Source of the DNA: Gemmatimonas sp.
Lineage (GTDB): Bacteria > Gemmatimonadota > Gemmatimonadetes > Gemmatimonadales > Gemmatimonadaceae
DNA length: 36,178 nt
Reading direction: 5' to 3'
Assembly (NCBI GenBank): GCA_011390935.1
Contig: JAABRL010000039.1
Span: forward strand, 4,272-40,449
The notes under the pieces were generated by a model, which saw only the letters and a program-made list of their open reading frames with translations, ran no database searches and was not told where the DNA came from. The position numbers were made by a program, and so were the translations under genes. This document shows, one piece after another, positions 1-8,072 of the stretch; positions within the stretch are counted from its first letter, which is position 1; each line of letters starts with the position of its first letter.

Positions 1-2
1 GT

Positions 3-140
3 GTGGTGGAGCGGTGGTTGCCGGCCGATACGCGCCCCGAGGTGAGCACCGACACGCTCGTCTGGGCCACGTCGCCCGCGTCCGTCCCCTGCGTGGTCGA
101 TCTGACTCGTCTCTTTGACGAGGTACTCGGCGCGCCCTGA
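3..140 (+). CDS. 3' end of an unidentified protein gene (partial)
   Basis: An open frame enters from the left edge and stops with TGA at 138-140. It encodes about 45 residues ending in VLGAP. The segment DTLVWATSPASVPCVVDLTR loosely resembles the C-terminus of the next gene (AFVWAEELDDDDVPTLSRYE), so the two could be tandem paralogous beta-propeller proteins. That is an inference from a short stretch. The start lies outside the window and no family can be assigned. The reading frame looks coding because it stays open to the edge and uses GC-rich third positions, but the fragment is short. Confidence 0.55.
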   Translation: MVERWLPADTRPEVSTDTLVWATSPASVPCVVDLTRLFDEVLGAP

Positions 141-175
141 GCGACGCCGTCCGATGCATTCGCTGCGCGGCCGGA

Positions 176-195
176 CCAAAGAGCGCCTTCTTTGG
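176..195 (+). terminator. small hairpin after the partial gene
   Basis: CCAAAGA at 176-182 and TCTTTGG at 189-195 are perfectly complementary around a 6-nt loop. The hairpin starts 35 nt after the upstream stop codon. It has no following T-run, so a terminator role is only a suggestion. Confidence 0.3.
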
Positions 196-223
196 CGGGT
201 GGCCGCCTTGGCGCCGGGACGAC

Positions 224-252
224 TTTTGTGTCTAACAAGTGTTGCCTATAGA
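224..252 (+). promoter_or_regulatory. candidate promoter for the propeller lipoprotein gene
   Basis: A locally AT-richer patch contains TATAGA at 247-252 as a -10-like box. TTTTGT at 224-229, 17 bp upstream, is a weak -35 box. It lies 27 bp before the preferred ATG at 280. The match is modest and is supported mainly by its position. Confidence 0.25.
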
Positions 253-279
253 AGGTTGAAAGCAATACTGTTTCGCCAG

Positions 280-1443
280 ATGAACTCTCGATCCGTTGCG
301 CTCCTCGCCTTCACGCTGCTGCTCGTGACCGCGTGCGTCGACGCGCCGCCATCCGCCGAGTCAGCGCGCGATGCCACGTTTGAACTCCGCGCACAGATCG
401 GCGCCGACGGTGCCTACAACTTCACCACCATCAAGCAGCTGATTGCGACGCCGACGTATCTCTACGTCAGTCAGCGCGGTGAACCGTATATCATGGTGTT
501 TCGCACCGACGGCAGCTACGTGAAGACGATCGGACGGGCCGGTGGTGGGCCCGGCGAAATCCGCGAGCTGGCCAGATTCGGCCTGCTCGGCGATACGCTC
601 TGGACCAGCGACTGGGCGCAGCGCCGGCTCACGTTCTTCAGCGACACCGGTGCCGTGCTGGGTCTCTCCACGATCGGTAGCGATGCGGTGATGCCGACCG
701 ACACGGATCCCGGCTTCGGCATGGTCGCGGAAACGCTGACGCCAGACGGCTTTGCACTCGGCTGGGGGGGACTGTATGGCATGGCATTGACCGGAGGCCT
801 GGTGGACTCCCTTCCCGTACTGCGCTCCACGAGGAAGGGCGGGGCGGCTGATACCATCGGTCGCTACGCGGTCGAGTTCCGGGATCTCATCATCAAAGGA
901 CGCGGCCGCCTTCAGTTCGCGCCGCAGCCGATCGCTGTCTACGATTTCGTGATCTTCGATGGTCCGGGTGGCAAGGCGTGTGTGGTAGACCGGAACCAGC
1001 CCGCGACTTCCACGGAAGCGACCGCGAGCGTGACGTGTATCGCGACATCCGGCGACACGCTCTGGCAGCGCACACTGACGTTCGCGCCGGTGCCCGTGTC
1101 GGCGCAGGTGGCCGACAGCGTGCGTCGTCGTGAGCGAAACCTGTGGCGTCCGCAGGGATTTCTCGAATCGGAGATCGACGCGGCGGTGCACATTCCGTCG
1201 CACTGGCCGCCCGTGACGGAAGGGGTGGCCGGTGCCGATGGGTCACTCTGGCTCCGCGGTCATGTCGGGAACGACAGCGTCACGTACTCCGTGTTGTCCG
1301 CTGACGGAACACTGCGCACGCGCATTCGTGCGCCGAGCAGGGTGCGCGTGCTGTGGGCGAGCGACGCGTTCGTGTGGGCGGAAGAGCTGGACGATGATGA
1401 CGTGCCGACGCTCTCACGATACGAGGTCGTCAGCGCGCGGTAG
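280..1443 (+). CDS. beta-propeller lipoprotein (6-bladed propeller-like)
   Basis: Predicted 387-aa lipoprotein. From ATG 280 the protein opens with a hydrophobic signal and a lipobox ending at Cys19 (LLLVTAC), so it should be exported and lipid-anchored. The frame is open further upstream, but the extra N-terminus is Arg-rich, covers the candidate promoter and would bury the signal, so 280 is preferred. The mature part shows propeller-type motifs, including YLYVSQRG, IMVFRTDGSYVKTIGRAGGGPGE and TLWTSDWAQRRLTFFSDTG, typical of NHL or 6-bladed propeller proteins. Repeated W/L-xx-DG strand patterns continue to the C-terminus. The ligand is unknown; such domains usually bind proteins, sugars or metals, and no catalytic residues are evident. 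It converges on the DUF2239 gene with 66 bp between stops. Confidence 0.75.
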   Translation: MNSRSVALLAFTLLLVTACVDAPPSAESARDATFELRAQIGADGAYNFTTIKQLIATPTYLYVSQRGEPYIMVFRTDGSYVKTIGRAGGGPGEIRELARFGLLGDTLWTSDWAQRRLTFFSDTGAVLGLSTIGSDAVMPTDTDPGFGMVAETLTPDGFALGWGGLYGMALTGGLVDSLPVLRSTRKGGAADTIGRYAVEFRDLIIKGRGRLQFAPQPIAVYDFVIFDGPGGKACVVDRNQPATSTEATASVTCIATSGDTLWQRTLTFAPVPVSAQVADSVRRRERNLWRPQGFLESEIDAAVHIPSHWPPVTEGVAGADGSLWLRGHVGNDSVTYSVLSADGTLRTRIRAPSRVRVLWASDAFVWAEELDDDDVPTLSRYEVVSAR

Positions 1444-1509
1444 CGGGGCGCAGGGCGTGCGCGTGCATGCGGACGTCCTACCACCGGGCTGCGCGCGAAC
1501 GCCGCGCCG

Positions 1510-2106
1510 CTACTCCACCGCCGCACCGAACGCCGGCGCCGACAGTCGCTCGGCATGCGCGCGCACATCGGCGGGCCACATGGCGATGCGTTCGAGAAAC
1601 CGTTCGCGCTCGCCCGCGAACAGGGCGCGCGTCGCTTCCTCGAAGCCGATCTCATTGCCGGCGAGGTGCATGAGGAAGCGATAGGTGGCGTCGGTCGCAG
1701 CACGCGCCCGATCGCGCTTCATACTGCCGGCGCGCGCCTGCTCCACGAGTCGTCGCAGCGTCACCGACGAACCGCCCGGCTGATTGGCCAGCCAGTCCCA
1801 GTGCCGAGGCAGGAGCGTGATTTCGCGCGCGACCACGCCGAGCCGGGGGCGACCGGGGCCGCGCGGTTCGGGGGTGGCGTCGGGGTCTTCGGCCGGTTCG
1901 TCGCTCGGCGCGTACCGCGCCGCCACCTGGTCTGCGGTACCGCGCAGGTCGAGGTCGATGGCGGCGCTGGTGGTGGCGTCGAGCACGAGGGCCGGCTGCA
2001 GCGGCTCGGATGCCGCATGGTGGTGCACAGCGACTGCCACCTCCTGCAGCGAGCCGGCGGCGAGCAGACGTGAGCCTACGAAGGCGACGGTGGACGGACT
2101 GGACAT
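1510..2106 (-). CDS. DUF2239 family protein
   Basis: A 198-aa cytoplasmic protein that I recognise as DUF2239. Hallmarks are the N-terminal VAFVGSRLLAAGSLQEV, a mid-protein Leu-rich DLRGTADQVAARYA, and the signature GPGRPRLGVVAREITLLPRHWDWL followed by a basic helix (TLRRLVEQAR). The C-terminal half is predicted helical, with YRFLMHLAGNEIGFEEATRALFAG. No biochemical function is established for the family. The GRPR patch resembles an AT-hook-like basic segment, so nucleic-acid contact is possible but is inference. The frame is open to 2256, but the good promoter at 2147-2174 lies inside that extension, so the start at 2106 is preferred. The 5' UTR would be about 34 nt and shows no clear SD sequence. 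Confidence 0.8.
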   Translation of the reverse strand: MSSPSTVAFVGSRLLAAGSLQEVAVAVHHHAASEPLQPALVLDATTSAAIDLDLRGTADQVAARYAPSDEPAEDPDATPEPRGPGRPRLGVVAREITLLPRHWDWLANQPGGSSVTLRRLVEQARAGSMKRDRARAATDATYRFLMHLAGNEIGFEEATRALFAGERERFLERIAMWPADVRAHAERLSAPAFGAAVE

Positions 2107-2146
2107 GGCGGGCGGGATCGGGGAGCCGTTGACGCGAGCGCCGAGA

Positions 2147-2174
2147 ATATTACCCGTATGAAACTGCGTGTCAA
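2147..2174 (-). promoter_or_regulatory. sigma70-type promoter of the DUF2239 gene
   Basis: Reading the minus strand, TTGACA (2174-2169) and TAATAT (2152-2147) are separated by 16 bp. The -35 is a perfect consensus and the -10 matches 5 of 6. The expected transcription start is near 2140, about 34 nt before the ATG at 2106. It is the best promoter match I saw in the window and it fixes the gene start. Confidence 0.65.
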
Positions 2175-2285
2175 TATCGTCCGGGTGAAATAAGCGCGGT
2201 ACGTCATTTTCTACGTCATGCACCCGATATTGGCGGGCGAGCGGACGGGCGATCATGAGCGCAACACTCTCGACCTGGAGATCTC

Positions 2286-2993
2286 ATGCGACCGACTGCT
2301 GCGCTGCTGCTCGCCTTGCCCATGCTCGTCAGTGCCTGCACCCCGTACGCGGTGGCCACGACCGCTCGTCCGCTCGCCCGGGGAGAGCGGTCCGAATCCC
2401 AGATCTTCACTGTCGTCCCCGGCGGCGCCCGCTCGCCGGACGACAGCAGTAGCGTGGCCATGCCCGGCATCGACCTCGAGCAACGATTCGGCCTCGACGA
2501 GCGCTCCGACCTTGGTGTTCGCGTTCCGACCTTCAGTGGCGTTGTAGTGACGTATAAACGCAGGCTTGATGGCATCACAGACGAGCCCGGTGCCGCCACG
2601 GGTCTCATGGTCGGGGGCGGCTTCGTGAACTACGGGCAGCATGCGCACCTCGAGGCCACACTCATCCGATCGGGCAGCGATACCGGGCGCACCGTGCCGT
2701 ACGGGGGCATTCGTGCGCTGCAGGTGATCCCGCTCAGCTCGACCGCCCCGCACGATTCACCCACGATCGGGGGCTTTGGCGGAATGCGCTTCGGGGATCG
2801 CGACGGAGGGATCTCGGCCGAGCTCGGGGTCTTCTACGATCGCTCCGCCCTCAAGCTGCGGCGCGGGGATCTGGTGGTGGTGCCGTCGATCACGGTGCAC
2901 GGCGGGGCACTGCGGAGGTTGGTGCCGGGGGGGCGGGGGTGGGGTGCTCGATGGGCTGGGCGAGGGGGTCAGCAACGAACTCCTGAGGGGTGA
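2286..2993 (+). CDS. hypothetical lipoprotein, possible outer-membrane barrel, with repeat-derived C-terminus
   Basis: A 235-aa protein with a signal peptide and lipobox ending at Cys18 (LPMLVSAC), so it is predicted to be a lipid-anchored envelope protein. The body alternates short polar and hydrophobic stretches rich in Gly (GLMVGGGFVNYG, ATLIRSGS, TIGGFGGMRFGDRDGGISAELGVFYDR). This resembles amphipathic beta-strands of a small barrel or beta-sandwich, but no named family is recognised. The last ~16 residues (ARWAGRGGQQRTPEG) are encoded inside the first copy of the palindromic repeat that begins at 2944, and the stop TGA at 2991 lies in the repeat arm. The C-terminus may therefore have been replaced by insertion of the repeat. 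Confidence 0.6.
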   Translation: MRPTAALLLALPMLVSACTPYAVATTARPLARGERSESQIFTVVPGGARSPDDSSSVAMPGIDLEQRFGLDERSDLGVRVPTFSGVVVTYKRRLDGITDEPGAATGLMVGGGFVNYGQHAHLEATLIRSGSDTGRTVPYGGIRALQVIPLSSTAPHDSPTIGGFGGMRFGDRDGGISAELGVFYDRSALKLRRGDLVVVPSITVHGGALRRLVPGGRGWGARWAGRGGQQRTPEG

Positions 2994-3107
2994 GGGTCTC
3001 GCCGAACCGATCCCAACCGGGGCCGGCATCGGTCGCGATCCGGCCGACCGCTCATCTCACCCCTCACGATTTGGTTGCCGACCCCTTTGCCCAGCCCAAC
3101 GAGCCGA
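2944..3107 (+). repeat. palindromic repeat, copy 1 (REPIN-like)
   Basis: First of two tandem copies with a 172-bp period. Arms 2953-2994 and 3056-3097 are inverted repeats of 42 nt, pairing at 36 of 42 positions by strict Watson-Crick rules. Two of the six exceptions (2962/3088 and 2964/3086) become G-U pairs in a plus-strand RNA. The central part carries a second stem, GGCCGG (3021-3026) with CCGGCC (3040-3045), around a 13-nt loop. Three mismatches at 2977, 2980 and 2983 are evenly spaced by 3 nt and recur in copy 2. Confidence 0.8.
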
Positions 3108-3115
3108 GAAGTTCA

Positions 3116-3279
3116 GTGCTCGATGGGCCGGGCGAAGGGGACCGCAACGAACTCCTGAGGGGTGAGGGTCTCGCCGAGCAGATCCCAACCAGGGCCGGCC
3201 TCACTCGCGATCCGGCCGACCGCTCATCTCACCCCTCACGATTTGGTTGCGGTCCCCTTCGCCCAGCCCAGCGAGCCGG
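3116..3279 (+). repeat. palindromic repeat, copy 2 (REPIN-like)
   Basis: Second tandem copy, beginning with the same GTGCTCGATGGG as copy 1. Arms 3125-3166 and 3228-3269 pair at 38 of 42 positions. The inner stem GGCCGG (3193-3198) with CCGGCC (3212-3217) is kept while its loop differs from copy 1. Together with copy 1 it fills almost all of the 312-bp gap between the lipoprotein stop and the BNR gene stop. I saw no other gene there. Confidence 0.8.
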
Positions 3280-3305
3280 ACCCTGCTCGCCAGACCACGC
3301 TCCGC

Positions 3306-6300
3306 TCACGGTACGACCCCCCGGGCCGGTACCGCAATCACCCCCAACTCCAGCTCCCGCGCCGCGGCATTAAGCGCCGGCACATCCACGCGCAGAATCT
3401 CCTCCCAGAGCGTGCGCAGCCGCCCCCAGCGCACATTCAGCTCCGTGAGCCGCTCCCCCGCACCCCGCGTGGGCCGACCTTCCGGTCCGCCCGAGATGTA
3501 GCCGTTGCTGCCGGTGAGGTTGCCGTAGAGCTCGGCCCACTGGTTGTCGAGCTGGCCGGCAAACCGAATCGGGTCCTGCCCGCTCTTGCTCTGCACCTGC
3601 GTGAGCTGCACCTCCAGTCGCTCCAGCTTCGCACCCAGCGTGTCGGCCGGCATCTGCAGCGCCGCCTCGGCACCAGCTCGCTTCGCCGATGCCATCAGCT
3701 GCTCACTTTGCCCGCGCACATCGCGCAGATCGCGCAGCGTGCGCGTGACGGTGTTCATCGAATCGCGCACCTGACTCGCCACACGGAACTGCTCTGCGTA
3801 GTCTGCCGCGGTGAGATGCGTGAGCCGAGGATCCGCAAGCACCGCAAACGAACGCCGCACGCTCACGCCGTTGGCGGTGAGCACCGCTTCGTACTGGCCC
3901 GGCGGCGCCTTCACGCCACCCACATACCCCCACACCACCACGCCGTCGATGCGATCGGGGCCGGGATACGTGAGGTCCCACACCACGCGGTGCAGTCCGC
4001 GCGCGTTCGGCAGTCGCGCAAGCTGCGCCGAACGCGCGGCCGCACTGTCCGACGTGAAGCGACGCACCGTGCGACCCTGCACATCCCGGATCTCCAACGT
4101 GATCGCGCTCGTGTCGGCGCTGCCCAACCAGTAGTGCAGCGAGGCGCCCGCATCCGGCTGGTCGGGGAGCTCCGGGATCGGGTCGAACGGCGATACACCA
4201 CGCTGCACACGGACCGCATTGCTCGGCGTGAACAGATGCGCCGCGGAGGCGAGCACCGGCGCCGAGAACTCGCGCAGTGCAGCGAGGTCGTCGATGATCC
4301 AGAGCGAACGACCCTGCGTGGACATCACGAGATCGTCGTCACGCGCTTCAAGATCCATGATGGGCGTGATCGGCAACCGCCCGGGCATGCGCTGCCAGCC
4401 GCGCCCGCCGTCGAACGACACGTACAGGCCGTACTCGGTGCCGGCGTACAGCAGCGTGGGCACCTTGGGATCTTCGGCCACGGCGCGCAGCGGATGATCG
4501 GCAGGGATGCCGTTGCTGCCGTCGGTGAGCCGAGTCCACGTGCGGCCGTAGTCGTCGGTGCGGAAGAGATACGGACGGAAATCGTCGAGACGGAACGCCT
4601 GCACCGCCACGTACGCGCGCCCCGGCTGGTGTGCCGAGAGCGCGATCTCCTCCACGGTGCCGAAGCGCGGCATGCCGGGCGGCGTGATGTCCGTCCAGTT
4701 CGCACCGGCATCGCGCGTGATGTGCACGCGACCATCGTCGCTGCCGGCCCACAGCGTCTTTGCATCACCACGATCTTCGGCGAGTGCAAAGATCGTGTTG
4801 AAGATCTCCACGCCGGTGATGTCGTTGTTGATCGGTCCGCCGCTGGCGACCTGATGTTCGGGCGTGTTGGTGGTGAGATCGGGCGAGATGCGCTCCCAGC
4901 TCATGCCACCATCGCGTGTGCGCAGCACGTACTGCGACGCGTGGTACACGGTGTTCTTGTCGTGCCGCGAGACGAGAATGGGCGACACCCACTGGAAGCG
5001 ATACTGCAGGTCCTTGGCGGCCTGCCCGAGCTGCAGTTCGGGGTACACCACCACGTTGCGCCGATCATCGGTGCGTGTGTCCCAGCGGTTGATCGCACCG
5101 CCGTAGCAGCCGCCCCAGATCACGCTCGGATCGTCGGGGTGCAGCGCGACCGGTCCCGTTTCACACCCCGAGGCATACTCGTACTCGGTGAACGGGTGCA
5201 GCGAGTTGGACGACGACCAGCTCGGCACGCTGAACGTGGTGTTGTCCTGCTGCGCCGAGTAGATGCGATACGGGAAGGCGTTGTCGGTGATGACGTCGTA
5301 GAGCTCGGCGGTGGGCTGGTTCCAGTACGTGGACCAGGTGCGCCCGCGATTGAGCGATACCTGCGCGCCGCCATCATTCGCGACGATCATGATGTTCTTG
5401 TCGCCCGGATTGATCCACAGGTCGTGCACGTCGCCGTGCGGCACGCTGATGGGTGTGAACGTCACGCCACCATCGATGGAGCGATAGAGCGATGTGTTGA
5501 GCGCGTACACCACGTGCTCTTCGACCGGATCGGCGCGCACATGCGTGTAGTACCACGCGCGCTGCCGCAGCTTGTTCTCGCTGTTGGTGCGCGTCCACGT
5601 ATCGCCACCGTTGTCGCTGCGGTACACGCCGCCTTCCGGCTCGGCTTCGATGATGGCCCACAGCCGGCGCGGGTTGGCGGGGGACACGGTGAGCCCGATC
5701 TTGCCGGTAAGCTTGGCCGGCAGTCCGCCGCCGAGTTTGGTCCACGTGTCGCCACCATCGGTGGAGCGCCAGATGCCACCCTCGGCGGAGCCCGAGATCA
5801 TGGTCCACGGCTTGCGCTCGGCGCGCCACATGGCGGCGTAGAGAATGCGCGGATTGCTCGGGTCCATGGCGAGATCCACGGCGCCGGTGGAGTCGTTCAG
5901 GAAGAGCACGCGCTCCCAGTTGCTGCCGCCGTCGCGCGAGCGGTAAATGCCGCGCTCCGGATTGCGACCGAACGGGCGGCCGAGCACGGCGGCGTAGACG
6001 AGATCGGCGTTGGTGGGGTGCACGTGGATGCGTCCGATCTGTCCGCCGTTCTTCAGGCCGATGGATCGCCAGGTGCGTCCGCCGTCGGTGGAGCGCCACG
6101 CGCCGCGTCCCTGCGACGTGTTGCCGCGAATGTCGATGGAGCCTTCGCCCACGTACACCACGTTGGGATCGTTGGGGGCCACGGCGATCGCGCCGATGGA
6201 GCCGCCGAAGAATCCGTCGGAGACGTTGCGCCACGTGGCGCCGGCGTCGTCGGTGTGCCACACGCCGCCGCCGGTGCTGCCCATGAAGAAGGCGTGCGGC

Positions 6301-6485
6301 TGGCCGGGTACGCCCGCGGCCGAGGTGGAGCGGCCGCCACGGAAGGGTCCGAGTGAGCGTACCTTCACGCTGGCGAGTGCGCTGGAGTCGAGCGGTGCGG
6401 TGCGCGGCTGGGCGTGGAGGGGGAGGGACGCGGCGATCAGGACGCCGGTCAGTGTGAGCCGACGGGCGCGAGAGGTGAGGCGCAT
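3306..6485 (-). CDS. large secreted BNR/sortilin-type propeller protein
   Basis: A 1059-aa exported protein. From ATG 6485 it opens with RRLTLTGVLIAASLPLHAQ, a signal peptide ending in an A-Q cleavage site. The open frame extends 68 codons further, but that part lacks any export logic. Residues ~30-780 contain many BNR/Asp-box motifs of the S-x-D-x-G-x-T-W type (WRSTDGGRTWRSIG, IYRSRDGGSNWERV, WRSTDGGDTWTKLG, YRSDNGGDTWTRTN, FRTDDYGRTWTRL). These are diagnostic of sialidase/VPS10-sortilin-like multi-bladed propellers. A FlgD/Ig-like segment follows (ITLEIRDVQGRTVRRF ... GLHRVVWDLTYPG), then a helical C-terminus of ~150 residues. Annotators often call these glycosyl hydrolases, but no catalytic residues can be assigned. 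It lies downstream of the thioredoxin-CcdA gene with 145 bp between. Confidence 0.85.
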   Translation of the reverse strand: MRLTSRARRLTLTGVLIAASLPLHAQPRTAPLDSSALASVKVRSLGPFRGGRSTSAAGVPGQPHAFFMGSTGGGVWHTDDAGATWRNVSDGFFGGSIGAIAVAPNDPNVVYVGEGSIDIRGNTSQGRGAWRSTDGGRTWRSIGLKNGGQIGRIHVHPTNADLVYAAVLGRPFGRNPERGIYRSRDGGSNWERVLFLNDSTGAVDLAMDPSNPRILYAAMWRAERKPWTMISGSAEGGIWRSTDGGDTWTKLGGGLPAKLTGKIGLTVSPANPRRLWAIIEAEPEGGVYRSDNGGDTWTRTNSENKLRQRAWYYTHVRADPVEEHVVYALNTSLYRSIDGGVTFTPISVPHGDVHDLWINPGDKNIMIVANDGGAQVSLNRGRTWSTYWNQPTAELYDVITDNAFPYRIYSAQQDNTTFSVPSWSSSNSLHPFTEYEYASGCETGPVALHPDDPSVIWGGCYGGAINRWDTRTDDRRNVVVYPELQLGQAAKDLQYRFQWVSPILVSRHDKNTVYHASQYVLRTRDGGMSWERISPDLTTNTPEHQVASGGPINNDITGVEIFNTIFALAEDRGDAKTLWAGSDDGRVHITRDAGANWTDITPPGMPRFGTVEEIALSAHQPGRAYVAVQAFRLDDFRPYLFRTDDYGRTWTRLTDGSNGIPADHPLRAVAEDPKVPTLLYAGTEYGLYVSFDGGRGWQRMPGRLPITPIMDLEARDDDLVMSTQGRSLWIIDDLAALREFSAPVLASAAHLFTPSNAVRVQRGVSPFDPIPELPDQPDAGASLHYWLGSADTSAITLEIRDVQGRTVRRFTSDSAAARSAQLARLPNARGLHRVVWDLTYPGPDRIDGVVVWGYVGGVKAPPGQYEAVLTANGVSVRRSFAVLADPRLTHLTAADYAEQFRVASQVRDSMNTVTRTLRDLRDVRGQSEQLMASAKRAGAEAALQMPADTLGAKLERLEVQLTQVQSKSGQDPIRFAGQLDNQWAELYGNLTGSNGYISGGPEGRPTRGAGERLTELNVRWGRLRTLWEEILRVDVPALNAAARELELGVIAVPARGVVP

Positions 6486-6580
6486 GCGAGAGTCGGTGAA
6501 AGTAGCCGAAGCCTGAGGCGTGAATCGCTGGCGGGTCAGGCGCGCGAGGAACTTCCGTCGAATCTCGTGCGAAGCGACGT

Positions 6581-6596
6581 ACCACGCCAGCGTGGT
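6581..6596. other. 16-bp perfect palindrome between two minus-strand genes
   Basis: ACCACGC and GCGTGGT are separated by only two bases. The site lies 35 bp after the stop of the thioredoxin-CcdA gene and about 96 bp before the BNR gene start. It could be a DNA operator or a short terminator stem. There is no T-run on either side. Confidence 0.35.
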
Positions 6597-6630
6597 CGGA
6601 ATCGCGCGATGGACGCAATCACGTGAGGCG

Positions 6631-7893
6631 CTACCCCAACCACTGGGGCCGCAGCAGCAGCACCAGACCGAGCGCGCCGAGCACCACACCGCTCAGCAGT
6701 TTGAGCCAGCGGCCGGCGCGCTCCTGCAGCCGCTTCTGCGACAGCGTGATCACCCCGATCGCCAGCACGAAGAGGTCGTCCACCACGAATGCGCCCACGT
6801 AGAGCACGAGATTGCCGTAGTAGGCCCAGCGCGGCAGGTCGCGGGCCGTGAGGATCTGCGTGTACACGGCCGGCAGCCCGGCGGTGCAGAGCAGCTCCAC
6901 CATGTTCACCAGCAGCGAGAGGACGGCGACCGCCGCGAGGGCGCCGAGCAGGTTGTCGGCGGTGACGATGCGACGTGCGCGCCGATAGATCCCCGGTTTG
7001 GCGGCGTCGGGAATGCTGAGTGATGGGCCGCGTCCGAACGCCACGAAATCCTTCACGTGCACCGAGGCCGCGAGCACGGCCATGCTGCCGAGCACGACCT
7101 GCACGGTGCGAGAGAGGCCGATGAGCAGGAACACTTCAAGCCACGCGGCGAGCATCGCGAAGTAGAGCAGGCCGCCCACCCCGACGAAGGTGGCACCGAG
7201 CAGGAACATGCGTCGCCGGTCGCGCAGTGGCGCCAGCAGCGTGAGGAGGTAGAGCAGCGCCCACATGGCGCAGGGATTGAGGCCGTCCACGAACCCGACG
7301 GCCAGGCTGAACAGTGGCAGGCCGAGCTGGCCGGCACTTACGACGCCAAGCAGGGGGAGTGTGATCGCGCCCGCGGCCGGTGGGGACGGCGCGCGGGCGG
7401 CGGGGGCGGTGAGCGCGACAACAGTTGGCGCGTCGGTTGGCTGGGTGCGCTCCGGCGCGGCACCATCCGGCGCGACGCCATCGGGCGGCGCGCGAGGCGG
7501 CAGCCATCCGCGCACCCGGGCTTCCGTGGCGCCCGACGCGTCGAAGCCGATGGTCAGCGAATCGCCCACCACGAAGGCGGGCACGCCCACGCCGGTAATG
7601 CCACGCGCTCGTGCGAGCGCCATGAGGCGATCGCGCGCTGTCGGATCGTCGGCCACATCGGTGAGCACGATGCGCAGGTCCGGGCGCTCGCGCTGCAGGC
7701 GGGCCACGAACGGCTTGGCCGCTTCGCAGTGCGGGCACCCCCACGACACGAACACCTCCATGTCCGGCGGAGGCGCCGAGCGCGGTGCGTCGACGCGCTG
7801 GGCCGCCAAAGGCGCTCCGGCCAAGAGCCAGAGCACGCCGCTCAGTGTCGTGAGCAGCGCAACGCGCGATCGATGGCGCAACAGAGAGCGCAT
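6631..7893 (-). CDS. thioredoxin/glutaredoxin-CcdA (DsbD-like) fusion membrane protein
   Basis: A 420-aa protein predicted to move reducing power across the inner membrane. After a signal or anchor (LLTTLSGVLWLLAGAPLAAQ), residues ~45-130 form a thioredoxin-like domain with the CxxC pair Cys53/Cys56 (SWGCPHCEAAKPF) and a cis-Pro loop (GVGVPAF, Pro105). A Pro/Ala-rich linker (~131-178) leads to six or so membrane segments. There, Cys208 (DGLNPCAMW) and Cys336 (VELLCTAGLP) match the paired membrane cysteines of CcdA/DsbD. Electron flow from the membrane pair to the attached periplasmic domain is inferred. An alternative start at 7920 adds nine residues; neither start has a strong SD. The gene order is reversed relative to DsbD, where the C-terminal domain is the thioredoxin one. 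Confidence 0.8.
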   Translation of the reverse strand: MRSLLRHRSRVALLTTLSGVLWLLAGAPLAAQRVDAPRSAPPPDMEVFVSWGCPHCEAAKPFVARLQRERPDLRIVLTDVADDPTARDRLMALARARGITGVGVPAFVVGDSLTIGFDASGATEARVRGWLPPRAPPDGVAPDGAAPERTQPTDAPTVVALTAPAARAPSPPAAGAITLPLLGVVSAGQLGLPLFSLAVGFVDGLNPCAMWALLYLLTLLAPLRDRRRMFLLGATFVGVGGLLYFAMLAAWLEVFLLIGLSRTVQVVLGSMAVLAASVHVKDFVAFGRGPSLSIPDAAKPGIYRRARRIVTADNLLGALAAVAVLSLLVNMVELLCTAGLPAVYTQILTARDLPRWAYYGNLVLYVGAFVVDDLFVLAIGVITLSQKRLQERAGRWLKLLSGVVLGALGLVLLLRPQWLG

Positions 7894-8072
7894 GGAACCG
7901 GTTGTGGACGACACCGGCATGGACGCGCCTGATCGGCGACGCGTCTGCAGCAGCCGCTGAACGCAAAGATGCGCCAGTCGGCGGTCGCGTGCCAGCACCC
8001 CGTGGGACGTCGCCGTAGCATTGACGAGTCCCGTCGCAGTTCCGCCCGTTTCCCGCCTCCGAGAGCGTCCGC

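Noticed and set aside
2944..3279. Insertion sequence or transposase gene
   Set aside because: The elements are too short and no transposase frame is present; the ORFs through them change frame between copies.
3162..6356. A 1064-codon plus-strand open frame
   Set aside because: It is antisense to the well-supported BNR protein gene. Its product is rich in Arg, His and Ala without domains, as expected from the reverse complement of a GC-rich coding region.
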